DNA from: Danio rerio
Lineage: Eukaryota > Chordata > Actinopteri > Cypriniformes > Danionidae
Direction of reading: 5' to 3'
Length of the DNA stretch: 64,000 nt
Assembly: GCF_049306965.1 (NCBI RefSeq)
Contig: NC_133182.1
Coordinates: forward strand, 38,962,501 to 39,026,500
The position numbers and the translations under genes are program-made. Under the pieces are notes generated by a model. It did no database searches and had not been told where the DNA came from. It saw nothing but the letters and a program-made list of their open reading frames with translations. Shown here piece after piece: positions 47,974 to 61,500 of this stretch. Within the stretch, counting starts at the first letter, position 1. Each line of letters begins with the position of its first letter.

Positions 47974-50900
47974 CTATTGCAGAGTGTCCACAAATGCATC
48001 AAACTCATCAATGTTCTTCTCATAAACAGCCAGTTTCTCTGGAAGAGAGTCCTGCAAAGATACATGGTCACATTAACAAAGAGAACATCATCAACTTGTC
48101 ACTCTTAAAACATATTAGAGCATGAATATAAAAAATCAGCCACCTTATATAAAGTATGCAAACAGATTAGGAATGCAACAATTCTGGATTTTTTTTGTAT
48201 GATTATAGTCTGAGGAATAATTGCGATGTCACAGTTATCAGGATTATTATGCATTCATTAATTTTAAAACACTTCTAGCTTAGAAGAATCACATTAAAAC
48301 TCCTTATATTTTAAAGTGTCATTAATTGCTGCTAAGTCACTAAAATACAGCACAAAATAACAATAAAAAACAAACAATAGACCATTTCTCTTTGGACTTA
48401 AAAATAAGTGAAAAAAGGTTTTGGCATTTAAACATAAGTGATGATTCTACACTAACAGATAATAAGAATAAATAAAAATAGTATGTGTCTAATGTAAATC
48501 CAAGCTAATTATTAGCTAAATATTTCCCTTTTAAAGTGAATAAATGTAGCCAAAGGCTGCTGAACCTGTCTAAAAGCCACTTTTGACTATATTAGAAAAT
48601 TCTTTGGTATTTTCCTTTTGTATTTTTTTTTCCTCTTTAGAGTAGAAATTTGTATATTCCATAAAAAATATAAAGATGACCAATCAGTTCTTGTCACATG
48701 ACTCACAATGCGCTTGAACCATTCTTTCGTCTCTGCCAATATGCGCCACACAATAAGCCACACACCTCTATTAAAAATGGCGAACTTGCGGACTCAAAAG
48801 ACGGGATATGTGAATGGCCCTTAGTTAATAGCCTCAGCTATAGTTAATTCAGTGTGTGTGTGTGTGTGTGTGTGTGTATTAGCAAGCTCTGAACTTTAAA
48901 CTAGCAATTCATATCAATCGAGATCCATAATTATGGAACATTTTTTAACAATACATTCAGGAATATTAAGATCTTTTGGGTTATTTAACCACCTTATTTC
49001 AATTTATCAACATTACTAAGGCAAATAGTTTTAATAGTCAAAAACAAAAATATTTAAACAAAATATCTCTTTATAATAAAATAAACATATGTGTTAAAGA
49101 GACTCTTAAACCTGATAAATAAAATGTTACAGTATGTGCAACTAAGGTCGATCAACATCTGTAGGGTGTCAATAATAACGATACAGTAAACCTCAAAGTC
49201 TGTAAACAAAACCAATTATGATAATCAAATCTGAGCTTTCAAGTAAAGGAACCAACCTTCATTATTTAAACACATATTGCAACATTACAAATTGGTAAGT
49301 TGAATGGCTATATTACCCCTATGTATTCAGATGGGGAGCTAGTGGCTGATGTGCACAAGAAAAGAAAGCAAAACGTCACTCTGATGCCATCCTTTTTTTA
49401 TTTACAATCATCTCGTTGCTGCTATACGACACTCATTTTCGCATGTGTTATTATTCTGACCTGAAGTGACAAGCGCGAGTGCATGCTTTGCGTTTGTTTG
49501 AGGTAATTAGTTTGCTGTTATTACTGAAATGTGTATATTTTCAACTAGGTGTACGTCGTGCACGTCACATGCGCGCCTCCATTGGAAATGACAAACTGAC
49601 ACCCTAAGTTTATTGGTATTGCTTCCGAAACGTGTACTCATCAGCCACACTTTAATAAAATAATAGCGTTTTATACCAAAACTACATACCAAAAAATCAA
49701 CACTGACTCTGTGTAGAAACGCGGTGTTGATAAGCCTTTATGATTAATTAGCCAAGCCAAATTAAAGCGTGGTTAATAGTGAAACCGGTTAATCGTTGCA
49801 TCCTCAATACAGATTCACTTTCTAAAAGAACTACAGTTACAATTTTGCAATAATTTAAAGGTTTAGTTTACCAAAAATTAAAATTGTTATTAATTACTCA
49901 ACCAAATGTTCTAATCCCCATTCTACGTCAGGACACAAATAAAGATAGTAATATAATGTACATTTATATAGCACATTTATACATCCAAAGTGCTTTACAA
50001 TCATATAAGAAAGATATTTTAGATGAAATCTGATTGGCTCACAAAAGTGTTCTAGGAGCTTCATATGATTACAGTAGAAGTCACTGAATGTTTTGATTAT
50101 GTTTTTATTTCCTTTTCTGTACTTTCAATGACACAGGACAATTGTTTTCTATGGAGGGTCAGAGAGCTCTCAGATTTCATCTAAAATATCTGTATTTGTG
50201 TTCTGATGGAAAAGGAAGGTCTAATAGCGTCAGGAAAGCATGACAGTGAGTAATTAATAGCTTTTCACTTTTGGCCGAACCAATCCTTTAATTGTTCTTC
50301 ATTTCATTTTATAAACAGAACTAACTTCAACCATAGTTTGGTGCTAAAACCACTTAAAATGTCTTCATACCTACACTAATACTGTAATGTCAACCTGTCC
50401 CATACAGATTGCAAAAATGTGCAGTATGTGGTGTGACAAGAACATGTTTTTTTTCTTACCAAGTCTTCAGCCATAGACTGAGCGCTGACATCAATGGACA
50501 AGCTCGCAAGTTGAGGAGGGTTTTGAAACTCTCTGTAGAATGTGCCCAGATCCATTGGCAAAAGGTCATCCTTAGAGAATGCTGGTTTCTGTTCAGCGCA
50601 CAAAAACACAGAATTCACCTTTCAGCACGATAGGAACCGTGTATCTGGCTTTTACCATACACTTCTTTCAAGGTTCAGCGAAGAAATCAATACGTGCTTG
50701 TTTACGCAATTGGTTTCACAGCCCATATTTCATATCCTGGCTGCCCACACTAAACAAGATGGTCTTTTGATGATTTTATTTCTTTAGTAACCTTTGTATT
50801 GATTTTGAACTCAACACAGCAGAACAGCGCTGCTCTGTCATGCAGAAACAGACTTTAAAAAGTAACATGATCAAGCAGGTCTCTGAGGTTTCTGAGGCAA

Positions 50901-53900
50901 CATCAACTCACTAACTTCAAAGATTTCCACTTGGTGTGGGACACTGAATCATTCAGCGCACTGTATTTATGAAATAAAAACACTGAATGGTGAAGTCTTT
51001 TTTTATATTTATTACAGATCAATCATTTGTAGCTTTCTCTCAGGCCTGAGTATAAGATTCTTCTTTGTTAATAAATAATTGATTTGTCTGAATCATTAGC
51101 GTCTCCATCTAAGGCTTGATGAAACTCACATTGCAGTCAAACCTTTCACATGAGAAATTAAGACTGATTCTAATCAGTGCCTGGCTCATTCACACAATGT
51201 TTTGCCGATGCTTTTTGGTTTAATGTGCTTTCTGTTGTATACTGCTCAATGAATGTAGAGAACTTGACTTACTTTCCAGAGTGTGCTATATTTTATCACC
51301 TGAAATGTGCTTAAACTCCGAAGCATATTTAAATGAGGTTTTAATTTGATTCTAATTTTAATTTAGTTTACTTTTTGTACATTTTATTAATGATTTCAAT
51401 GATTTTGTTAAAGTCATTTGGTGAACACATTTCTATTTAGTTTTAGCTTTAGTAATTTTAAATTTAACAAAGCACGTCGTACACAGCTTACATGAACTCT
51501 TGTGCTGCAAATCTAGTAATGATAATAAAACTATTTTTTAAAGAGACACTGAACCTAAAACCACAGAAATGCAACTTAAATAAAAGCAAAAATTATTAGC
51601 AAATAGAAAATAAAGAAAAACACTGTGCCTTATTTATTTTTCTATTCTGAATATTTTTAAATTAAAAAATTTAGCCCTTTTAACATGCTCATAAATGGTG
51701 ACTTTACACTACTTAACATGGTGTGACTTATAGTGAGTTATGAGTTATTTTCTTGAAAGAAAAGAAAAAAAGTAATTATGTGCACACTTACAAAGTCAAC
51801 CATGACAAAGTCATCATTTGGCTGCCCCCCACTGTGGCTTGAGTTGTTTGAGTGAAGGCTCCCTTGTAGTGGAGAAGAGGGAATTGGAGATGGAGGAGGA
51901 TGCACCTGCAAACAGAAGAAATCATGGAGAGAGAGTGAGAGTAGAGTATACAGCTGCACAATAAGGAAATATGTTAATATCCTTAGAGTGGGGATTAGCT
52001 TTTTGACTTTGGTACCATTGGGTCATTTTCCTCCATGTCGTAAGATCTTGGAGCAAATGCAGCAAAAGGAAGATCCAGGCCTGTTGTTGTTACCTGGAAA
52101 TTCACACAAACACAAAATATTAATATCCATTATAAACATCCACATGGAGATAATGTTTTTATTCGTATAAATATGCACTTAAATTAAATAATGCAACTTT
52201 AATATATACATTGGGAAAATTCTTGATTTGGGTGTCAATATGATCAAAAACAATGATCCTTCAACAATGATTCCTTAAACAGATCAAGTCTCAGTAACAG
52301 CATTTATAAATATATAAACTTTTCCATTTCTAATATATAACACAATATTTAGGAGCACCACTAAATTATAATATAAAAACAAAAATAATAATAACAACAG
52401 ATGTTTCTTGGACACAATATTGACATGATTCCACAAGGATTAAGACAGTGAAGTCCGGCTTGCCATTACAGAAATACAGACAATTTGAAATATGAAATAT
52501 ACATTAACCAAATAAATGTCAACCTTTAAGAGGATTTAACCGACTTCTTGAACAGCCTTACTTCCGTAACCGTATGCTTAACAGCAGTTCATGGCAATGC
52601 AGAAAATTTAATTCATTAACTAGTATGAAAATGTGTGCTAACATTAACTAATGATATAATGTTTGCCCAGTTTTTTTTTATAAATCATGTGCACAAGTGT
52701 CTAACCTGAGTGGTGGCTTTGTTGACAAACGCTCCAACTTTCCTGGTGAAGGTTGTCTCTAGAACATCAGAGGGGGACACAGTCTTCACCTCACTACCAC
52801 ACACACACACACACACACACACACAAAGATACACAAACACAGACAAACACAAAGAATCAAACTTTGCTGAGCTAGTAAATCCATAATTTGAATCTCTTCG
52901 CACATTTACCTGCTACAAGATGTGGGTGGAGGCAACTGAGGGGGCTGTCCAGTGGGGCACGATGGGATACGACCTTGCTCAGCGCCAGTGCCGTGATTAG
53001 GCTGAGCTGGCACCTGTGGGATTCCTCCATCTTTACCCGGAACAACCATCTAATTAAGAGACACACATGGCCACCTCAGTCAGGGCAGAATAACACACAT
53101 GCCCCAACTTCACCTGCTATTAACATGTTTTTAGTGATCCCATCCAATGCATCTGTTATGACCACCTGCGATAGGATTTGATCAAGACCCTTTCATCTCA
53201 TTTCATCATGCTCTTCGTTAATTTTGCAAAAGTGAGGGAGAATGAGGGCTAGAGAATGAACTAACCTATGTTTTCTCACATATGAAAACATAATATTCAT
53301 GGCAACGCAAATTTTGAGAGAAATCTATGCATTTTGGTGGAACATAGAGAAGTATGAATATCTGGTTTTTTAGTTCTTCTTGTAATACTTATGTCACGAC
53401 AACAGATTAAGAGTAGTGGTCTTTTGTGGCAGTTTACATTTAATTTTGATAAAGTAAGGGTTTACACAGTGCTTCCCAGAGGTTTGAAATATACAGTATG
53501 TATGGTGGTAGCAGCACATAAATAGTTAACTATATGCGACAAACAAAACATAATTTGACTTTTAACGCTGTTATTATTATTATTATCATCATCATCAGTT
53601 TTAAACTTTTTCTTTCATAATGTATAAAATATAATGTATAAAATGTTATAAATTTATCATAAAATTACTAAAATATGGAACAAATGAAAAATAAACGACA
53701 GAAAAAAGAATAAAGACAGACAATATCTCTAAAGATTTATAACAATTACAAGACTAAAACGTGTAGATTTTTTAAATAAGACAACTGAGCTGATTAACCA
53801 TTTCTATTGGTGTACGAATATTCTGCAGCCAATTTAGATGTCATTTTGTTCTCTCTGAGAATTGGTAAAGTTTTGCTGAGTCGTTTAGATTAAAGAATTA

Positions 53901-56099
53901 AAGTCTCTTTTGTGGCTGAGCGCAAATAAAAATTAATGACAGCTTAGAAAACAAAAGCCAAACCAAGCCTTGAACATTTATGTAGATTTAAAAACGCGGA
54001 CGGATGCAAAAAGGTGTGGGTCTCTGTCTGTGGTAGTGTTGATAGTTCTCGTGCACACAGAACCAGTAGTATGAAATGGGTAAAGGAGAATGGATTTTCC
54101 ACTACTTAATCAATCGCGGATGTTTGATTATATTAGGCAGATACGAAAAAAGTGTAAAAGGATGTTAATTATGGTAAAAAAAAAATGTGTCACTAAATAT
54201 ATTTGGGGGGCCGTTAATATAACTGGGCGGCCTGGCAAAGTAAAGTCTTTGTGTGGGAAACACTGGTTTATACTTAGAAAACATTGCCATCAGATGCTTT
54301 TTTTGAAAGCCTCTGGAAAATAGTGGACGAGTCCAAAATGTTTTAGACCTTTTTTACTTAGAATGGATGAAAGAAATGTCTTACAATGTTGTTATTGAAA
54401 ATTAACATACACAATCATAAGTAAATTAGTGGTTTAAAAAAAAGTGAGGACCCATTTTAGGCAATTTGTAAACAGATAGATATAATGAAATGCTATGGAT
54501 TTATGAATTTTGTTCCATGGAATTATATTCAATTATTTTTTTAATTTAGTATTTTGTTGTATACATTTTTATTTGCATACAGTATTTTTTATAACATATT
54601 TTAAATGCTCTGCGGTTTAATAAACGTTGGAGTGGGAAAGCAGATACCGAAATGTTGACTGTTGAGTGACTGTTTACTGGGTTTTTGTAGCAAACTTAAA
54701 ATGTATAAAATTGTGTGCACTGTGTATAGAGATGTTTGACTTATATAGACATCATGTAGACTGATCAGTGTCTGACTTGAAGCACAGCAAGCAAGTTAAA
54801 TATTTGGTCAAAACTAGGATGGCACTGAGGCAGTCATTTGGCTTATTCTGCGCAGCTTCTCAAGAAAACTATGACACTGGTCAGATTCACCAGCATGGCT
54901 TCAGTTTCATTAATGCAATACATTTTTTGTGTGTGATATTGCCATTTTAATGTATCAAAATTACTTAAAAAAGAACTTGTAAAAAATAGACACCACTTTT
55001 TTGGAATTTAAATAGTACAGGCTTTTGTTTAAATTTATTAAAAAAATAAAGCATCTGAAATATTTATAATATATATAAGGTATGCAAACCTTGTGAGTAT
55101 CAATACAGTGTCAGACTTTAGTGGCCAGTAAAATACATAGTCACTTTGTTAAGACTGTCCAAAAGGGATGGTTCACACAAAACAGAAAATTGTGTCAGAA
55201 TTTATTCATCATTTTTTTGTTACCACCTGTAACCATTGGCTTCCATACTATTTGTTTTTTCCTACTATGGAAGTCAATGGTTACATGTGTCTAACATTTT
55301 TCAAAATAACTTATTTTGTGTTCACCAGAAGAAAAAAACTCAGTTTGAAACCACTTGAGGGTGAGTAAATATGGAGTCAATTTTCATTTTTGGGTGAACA
55401 ATTTCTTTTAAGAGCAAGTTTGACCAACTTCCTTTTTGGATTCAAATTAGAGCATTTGACTAATTTGTAACTGACTTTAAAATGCTATAAGTCTTGAGAA
55501 ATGGTGAAAAAAATGTTTTAAAACTAGTTTAAGTGGTTTATGCAACCAGCCCCTGCTCTTCCAACTCCTACCCAAGCTAAGCATTTAAATTGAGCAAGTG
55601 GAAAACACCCTATGTGCAGTCGCAGTGTGTACGGTACCTGGTGAGGATGTGCAGCACCAGTACAAGCTGTAGGATGGCACAAATCCACAGTTCCCAGAGG
55701 AGGAGTCTGATATGACAGACGCGAGCTGTACAGCTGAGAGACAAAAAGAGATTTGAGTCACAACAGAAGTCAAATTGAAGAATAAGAGGTGTTTTCAAGT
55801 CCAGTATAGAAATCACTGCAGAGTAGAGGTCAGGAGGAAACAGTGAATTTGTCTGAGCATACACACGGATGCTTGAAGTTAAACAGCAGGCAGGTGAGCT
55901 CAAGGAAAAGGCAGCAGCGATTGCAGTGTGCTTTTGCCTGAGCAATGCTCAAACAGTCCCTTGGGTGGAAGAGACTGTACAAACCTTTTTAATTAAAAGG
56001 TTTTTTGAGGTTACGAAGGGTAAGCAATGGAGAATAGGTTACTGGAGCAGGCCACACACACACACACTCTGTAATTAATCTACCAGCTGCATGCATGTC

Positions 56100-56130
<31 letters not shown>

Positions 56131-59100
56131 GCACACACACACACACACACACACAAACACTGGACTCACTTGCTGTGAGATGCCAAGCCCCATGAGGGGA
56201 ACCTTCAGCGTGGCCATCAGAGCTGGCTTAGGTGTCTTAAAATGTGCCTGACTTACAGTACACACACACTACATGCACACGGACAGAAAAAAATAAAGAA
56301 AGAGAGAAAGGAAGAAAAACAAGGGCAAAAAAATGAAAGCACTACCACAAAAATAGATCATGGGGAAAGAGAATCTGATGCCATGGTCAAAAAAAATGCC
56401 CCTCAATGAATTAGTTAACTCTTTAATTTCGACAAAAGATGGATATTTGAAACATGAAAGCAAGTACACAAAGACTAGTGATATTATTTTAACATTATTA
56501 ATAATATTATTATTTTAATTTTAATATATATATATATACATTTATATATATATATATATACATTTATATATTATATACATTTATATATATATATATATAT
56601 ATATTTAATTTATTATATATAACACTGTGAAAACACAAGGACAGCAGTCACAGTTCATATTAATGATTGAACAAACAACAACAATAAAATAAAATCATAA
56701 AAAGAAAGAGTCTTGTTAATCAAAAGTCTAGTTCATCGGGGAACTGCCAAAAAGATTCTTGAAAGCAAACAGCTTACTGATTGTGATAGTTGAACAACTA
56801 ATGTTGTAATGACAGGCTGCACTACACCTCTACTGAGGCCTGGCCTGTACAAGGAAGGAAGTGAAAAGTTGTTTTGTTAGGACAGAAGGGTAGGTGTTAA
56901 TAATGGCATTACCTGTGATGGTGGGGAGGTGGAAAAGGATGTGGTGCAGACCTCCTGAGAGTCTTCTATCCCTGCGTAAGTCCCTCCATCATCTTCCCCA
57001 GGTGCTCTGAGACAGAGAGAAATGAGAAAACAAAAGTATGAGGACAGAGGTTAAGAGAGCAGAATTACCAGTATGTACTATCAGCATGCAGAAGAGAATC
57101 ACTGAAAATTATAGTTCAAAATCATCTTGTGTGATTGGAAAAAACAATATTTAAATATTCTTAAATGCACTACATAGATGATATCATTAGATGGGTCTAT
57201 GGTACAAATTTCAATTGTTTTTTTTTAATAATAATAATAATAATTTTTAAATAGAAAAAAGGCAATATTAATACAGCAAAATATTAATCAAATTTAAAGA
57301 GAGAATTTATACATTAATATATTTTCAAATGTAATTTAGGAGTGTGAGTTTACATTTTTCCTTTTTAATATCACATAATCCTTCAGAAATTATTCTAATA
57401 TACCATTTTTTAAAAATATAATAAAAAATAGCATGGTAGTAAATTAATAAATACATTCATTGAGCAATTATTTAATCGATCACTTTCCAAACACACCTTG
57501 TTTGTTGTTACAAACCTGTAGCTGCAGGGATGTGTGTGTGCCATATTAGTGAAGGGACGCTCCACAAAATGATCAATGATAATACCCATGATAGGGCCTG
57601 TTCTCTCAAATTGTCTGTGAGACAACACAAAGACAACATCTTTCATAACACCACTACAAAACCAGAATACAAAACTATTGCATTGTATACAGGAATCTGT
57701 CATTTATACCTTGAAGACACAAGAGCCAAATTAGTGCGATATGCACAAGACAAAGTGATGGTGCCAATGGGAGTGCCAACAATACCCACTCGCACTGTCT
57801 GAAAGCCTGAAGAGAGGATAAAAAACATGAACAAATAAACAGCTGGCTATAAAACAGCCAAATGTCCTTTATTAGTATTCTGGAGAAAATGCCTCGTGTT
57901 TTTACCTTCCCCAAGACCTGTCAGTTGCACATCTCCAAAATAGATCCTGTTAAAAAAAGAAAAAGATAATTTAAAAAGGTTACATTAAAATACAATTTTG
58001 CTTTAAAGCAGCTATAAACAAAGCAAGTGTCATTATTCAGCTAACCTTGATTAAGTTCAATAACAGTGTGAATGTTGCAAAGTATAAAACATGATTAGGT
58101 ATAAAACAGGGTATAAGTACTGTAACAGTATACAAAGTGAAATGAACATTCTAGGCTGAAAACGAAAATGCTTTTGTGATTATTATTTGTAAGAATTTTG
58201 TAATTTAACTCAATAATTTAGATTACACTGATTTAAAAAAAAAACACACAGGCTAGTAAAATAACCACATTTTACTGATAGTCAACAAATAGAGGTGTCA
58301 TTTTACAAGTGTTGTCATTACATCACAGTAGCTCTATGACAAGCAGCAGGAATTAATACAACACAGAAATGTCTAGTCAGCGCATCATTTGAGTGAACTT
58401 TGGTTTTCCGGTGAGTGTGTGGTTTACGCATAGAAAAGTATACAGGTTCTTAAATTGAATATCCACAAAGTGGAATACTAATTGGATTCATAGTGCAGAA
58501 CTTTCCATGTCTGATGTGAAAATTGGCTGGTGGGAGATTAAAACCAGTGCGCTGAACACTTCAGTACACCATAACCTTTTTTTTTGGCTTTTATTTTTTG
58601 CCGTTTTTTCTTTTGGATAATATTCAGCAGCTGAAAATTCAGAGCATCACTAGTATAAAACAAATTTATTAAAAAGTTCAAGTCAGTTTATGCAACTCAT
58701 GTCAGTTTAGTGTAGTAGAAGCTGTTTAATTTGATAATAGTGTAAAGCTTGAACAAGATAGCAATAATATTGTTATAAAGTTTCAAGATCTCTTTCAAGG
58801 TCAAGCTGTACAGATGATTTTTGTTACTCTGTATGAAACCATGACATACGTATTATGGGGCCTTGAAGAGCGAATAAGAATGTGTGTTTACCTGTAGAGT
58901 ATTACATAATCATGGCCTTGTTGACGTGAAAGCTTGTAAGCAGGAGTCACCCTTGTGATGGCCAGTAAAGACTTGAGCAGCAGAGACAGTCGATTATAAA
59001 CTGTATAGGACACTTTAATGTCCTTATCACACCTGGAAAAAATGCAACACCTTGTTATGTTTAGGTATATGTTAACAATGTATCAATCTTTACACAAAGC

Positions 59101-59985
59101 AGTTGATAGCTTATGTAGAGGATCTGAGGGTTCTTACTTCTCATTCATTTCCAAACACCATGTTTCCAGCTCCATTGAGTCTCCCTGCATTGACAAAGAA
59201 GCGTATTAATACTCAGGTAAACTCCATTTTAGTCTTTTGTTATTTTTCAGGATACACATTATTTGTTTTTTTTCTGATTTTCTTGTGGAGATTTTAAAGA
59301 CTTTAAGAACTACTTTAAAAAGTGGACAGAAATCTCTTAGATTTGAGTAAAATATCTTTATTTGAGCTTTGTTTAGGGTTTGCATTGATATGAGTGTGAA
59401 TTAAATTCTAAATTATGACTTAAAATTATGATTTTCATTCTGGTGTGAAAAAAATCCTTAAAGCATTTAAACATCAATATTTTGCTTTTGATTTTTCATT
59501 GTTTTAAAGCAAAACAAGACCTCTGAGGTTTTGAGGGAGATCTCCACACACATAGATCGCCCGATGCCAGGCAGTTGTCCAGCAAGAGCTTTTTTTGCTT
59601 CATGAGTGACCTCGGGGATGTCCTTTATTGCCAAATTAAACTGATAGAGAACAGAAAAACACAGGAGAGCTCATGTTAATTATGGAGTAAAGACAAAAAT
59701 TGTCCATTTGTAAGGAGCATCCTTGAAATTTCTTACCCAGTCCGAACCTGTCGGTGATGAAGACGAGCAAGTGCTGATCTTCTCTCCAAGCCGGGCTTGC
59801 ACTATAACCTGCACTGTCTGAAAGACACAGGTAAAACAAAGGACATCATGACATGATTAACTACGATATCAGACTGCTGTAACGTATCTTTGCATTTTAG
59901 TTTGTAATGCAATCACCTTCAAAGCAAAGAATTTGATGAATTTATCTAAGTCTTTCTTGTCCTGTGGGCTCAGATCACTATCCAT
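47974..59985 (-). CDS. atg13: Autophagy-related protein 13 (ULK1 complex subunit)
   Basis: Adaptor linking ULK1, FIP200 and ATG101 at autophagosome initiation. Minus-strand coding exons: 59985-59917, 59817-59737, 59640-59521, 59184-59138, 59032-58892, 57946-57906, 57806-57710, 57614-57516, 57006-56913, 56235-56170 (optional), 55733-55638, 53049-52910, 52793-52706, 52093-52016, 51905-51792, 50588-50460, 48051-47974 (TAG). Phases agree; about 525 aa with the optional exon (human about 517). The HORMA domain spans roughly residues 1-200: [75 protein letters not shown] Ser/Pro-rich disordered region follows. DDFVMVDF matches the LC3-interacting motif, and [20 protein letters not shown] plus [10 protein letters not shown] the conserved C-terminus. 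MDSDLSPQ aligns with human METDLNSQ. The first exon is non-coding. Confidence 0.97.
48857..48879. repeat. (TG)n microsatellite
   Basis: About 11 TG units in the last atg13 intron. The surrounding 48052-49850 shows no other clear feature. Confidence 0.9.
49857..50291. mobile_element. Degraded TTAA-type MITE with an insertion
   Basis: TTTAAAGGTTTAGTTTACC at the left and TTTGGCCGAACCAATCCTTTAA at the right retain the family pattern imperfectly. A segment near 49960-50004 (TTTATATAGCACATTTA, CAAAGTGCTTTACA) is a separate dispersed repeat, also seen at about 1365-1410. Confidence 0.45.
52797..52824. repeat. (TG)n tract, minus strand, at an atg13 splice acceptor
   Basis: On the plus strand it is (CA)n. 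On the transcribed strand it reads (TG)n, followed by GTGGTAG and the exon that begins at 52793. It replaces a normal polypyrimidine tract. Confidence 0.9.
53050..55637. other. atg13 intron (about 2.6 kb)
   Basis: No gene. A degraded AGGGATAG-type MITE is at 55157-55411 (AAAGGGATGGTTCACACAAA; TTTTTGGGTGAACAATTTC). The remainder is AT-rich and unassigned. Confidence 0.5.
55157..55411. mobile_element. Degraded MITE, AGGGATAGTTCACC family
   Basis: The outer arms match the family loosely. GAGGGTGAGTAAATATGGA in the right half is the family's inner motif. Confidence 0.6.
56099..56154. repeat. (CA)n microsatellite beside an optional atg13 exon
   Basis: About 27 CA units with two CG interruptions lie 15 bases after the donor of the 56235-56170 exon on the transcribed strand. 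Confidence 0.9.
56170..56235 (-). other. Candidate in-frame cassette exon of atg13
   Basis: A 66-base segment in phase 0 at both ends encodes [20 protein letters not shown] plus QQ. It has a consensus GTGAGT donor but a weak acceptor (CACATTTTAAG). Including or skipping it keeps the reading frame. It falls between the SPPSQ and LYSSRLSYQ exons, a place where mammalian ATG13 isoforms also differ, as I recall. Confidence 0.55.
56522..56603. repeat. Interrupted (AT)n microsatellite
   Basis: AT runs separated by ACATTT units in the intron between atg13 exons. Confidence 0.9.
57947..58891. other. atg13 intron (0.9 kb)
   Basis: No ORF, element or structured feature I can support. Confidence 0.5.
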
Positions 59986-59997
59986 TGTCGCACGAGC

Positions 59998-60537
59998 CTA
60001 AAACAAATAAAAGACAATTTCCTTAGTAAAGTAGGAAATGAGATACAGCAAACAATTAGCAAGACAGTAGCTGAATAGACATATTTAAAAAAGAGAGCCA
60101 TTCAGAACATTTACTAGTGGAAGATGCTCCTTAAGAACAATTTACATTTACACAAAATTTAATGAAGCAAAACCTTTTCCCTATTTCTTGCTACCCTTCT
60201 TAGTACTTTTATAACATTAGCCTAAATATCTTTATATTATCTACTCTTACCTACACGTTGACAATTTAATAGAATATTTGAATAACTGATGACAGACAAA
60301 TCTGATTCTGAAAGGTAAACGGACTTGTTATTTCTGTAATGCATATCTAACTCACCTAATTACATAACAATAAATAACATAATATTATATTAGTATAATA
60401 TTACTATAATAACATCATGCCACTGGAGCCACATGTGCCTGTTCTGGTGGCAGTTATCGTTTCACTTGAATATCCTTTTTATTACTATAAATGCAAATAA
60501 TGCGTCCACTAACCCATCACAGACAAAACACCAATGC

Positions 60538-60575
<38 letters not shown>

Positions 60576-61030
60576 ATTATCACCACTGTCCAGACATGAG
60601 AAGATAAATAAATGAACTTTTAAGTATCTAAGTTTTAACTGTTCACGTTTATAAGCAAACTAAGCGACAAAAGAGAGAACATTTTATGCACTAGGTTAGA
60701 TATTGTCATCTATGGTAAAATACATAATAAACGGTTGTCTTGCTCTTTTACTTTCATTAACAGTAATAGTAATCGAATTCGCTGATATCTTTAGTGTCAT
60801 CAGTGCTGTCGCATCCCACACAGCTCGTCGTCAAACAACAACAGAGCATTAACGTTAGTCTCTCTGAAAACCCCTTCATAATAGCGTTTGTCAACTGACA
60901 GTTCGCCCGACTCGATATTTAAGAAACAGAAACCTGCCGTTTGTGTCTGAAAGCCAAAACAGTAGTGTGTTTACATTTGTGTGCCCGTGCAGTCAATGCT
61001 AACGACTTAGCAAAACGCGCACATACTTAC
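59998..61030. other. First intron of atg13
   Basis: AT-rich, with a (CA)n tract at 60538-60572. G+C and CpG content rises from about 60800 toward the promoter. Confidence 0.55.
60538..60572. repeat. (CA)n microsatellite
   Basis: About 17 CA units in atg13 intron 1. Confidence 0.95.
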
Positions 61031-61500
61031 AGCTCATCACAGAGTGCAGATTCAACTGTTAACACGTAGAATATGACGTTAACGGTGCAATACACCGTAG
61101 CTGATTATGTGAAAAGAAAAAATACAGCTTAAACTGTCCTGTATCCTCAGTTAATCACATATTAGCACCGCAACGTCACAAACTGACGGGCGCTCCATTT
61201 TTGTTTATTTTGCTTGTTTGCCTGGGTCACAAATGTGAATTGTCTGTACTGATTCAACACTTTCGTTATTTTTCAGATGAATATTGATATATATATATAA
61301 GTCTCGTAATATAAAAGTATGCACATATATTATGTGATATATTTTAATATATGTATATATCCTGTTTTTAATTTATTTTCAAAACTGTCTTACATAAATG
61401 TCGAAAGTGCAGATCTTTACCGGGAAGTTTGTTATGGTCGTCACGTCGTGTTTTAATGTCGGCGTACACAAACAACCGCTGGTGCTGGTAATGATCTATT
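61031..61500. promoter_or_regulatory. Probable bidirectional promoter, atg13 (-) and harbi1 (+)
   Basis: On the minus strand a GTAAGT donor ends a CpG-rich non-coding atg13 exon at 61031, extending to roughly 61190. On the plus strand, sequence around 61400-61490 holds an ETS-like CCGGGAAGTT and a CRE-like TCACGTCG, followed by a possible GTAATG donor at about 61490 for a harbi1 5' UTR exon. The two first exons would be only about 200-300 bases apart. Human HARBI1 and ATG13 are also divergent neighbours. Exact starts are inference. Confidence 0.55.
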
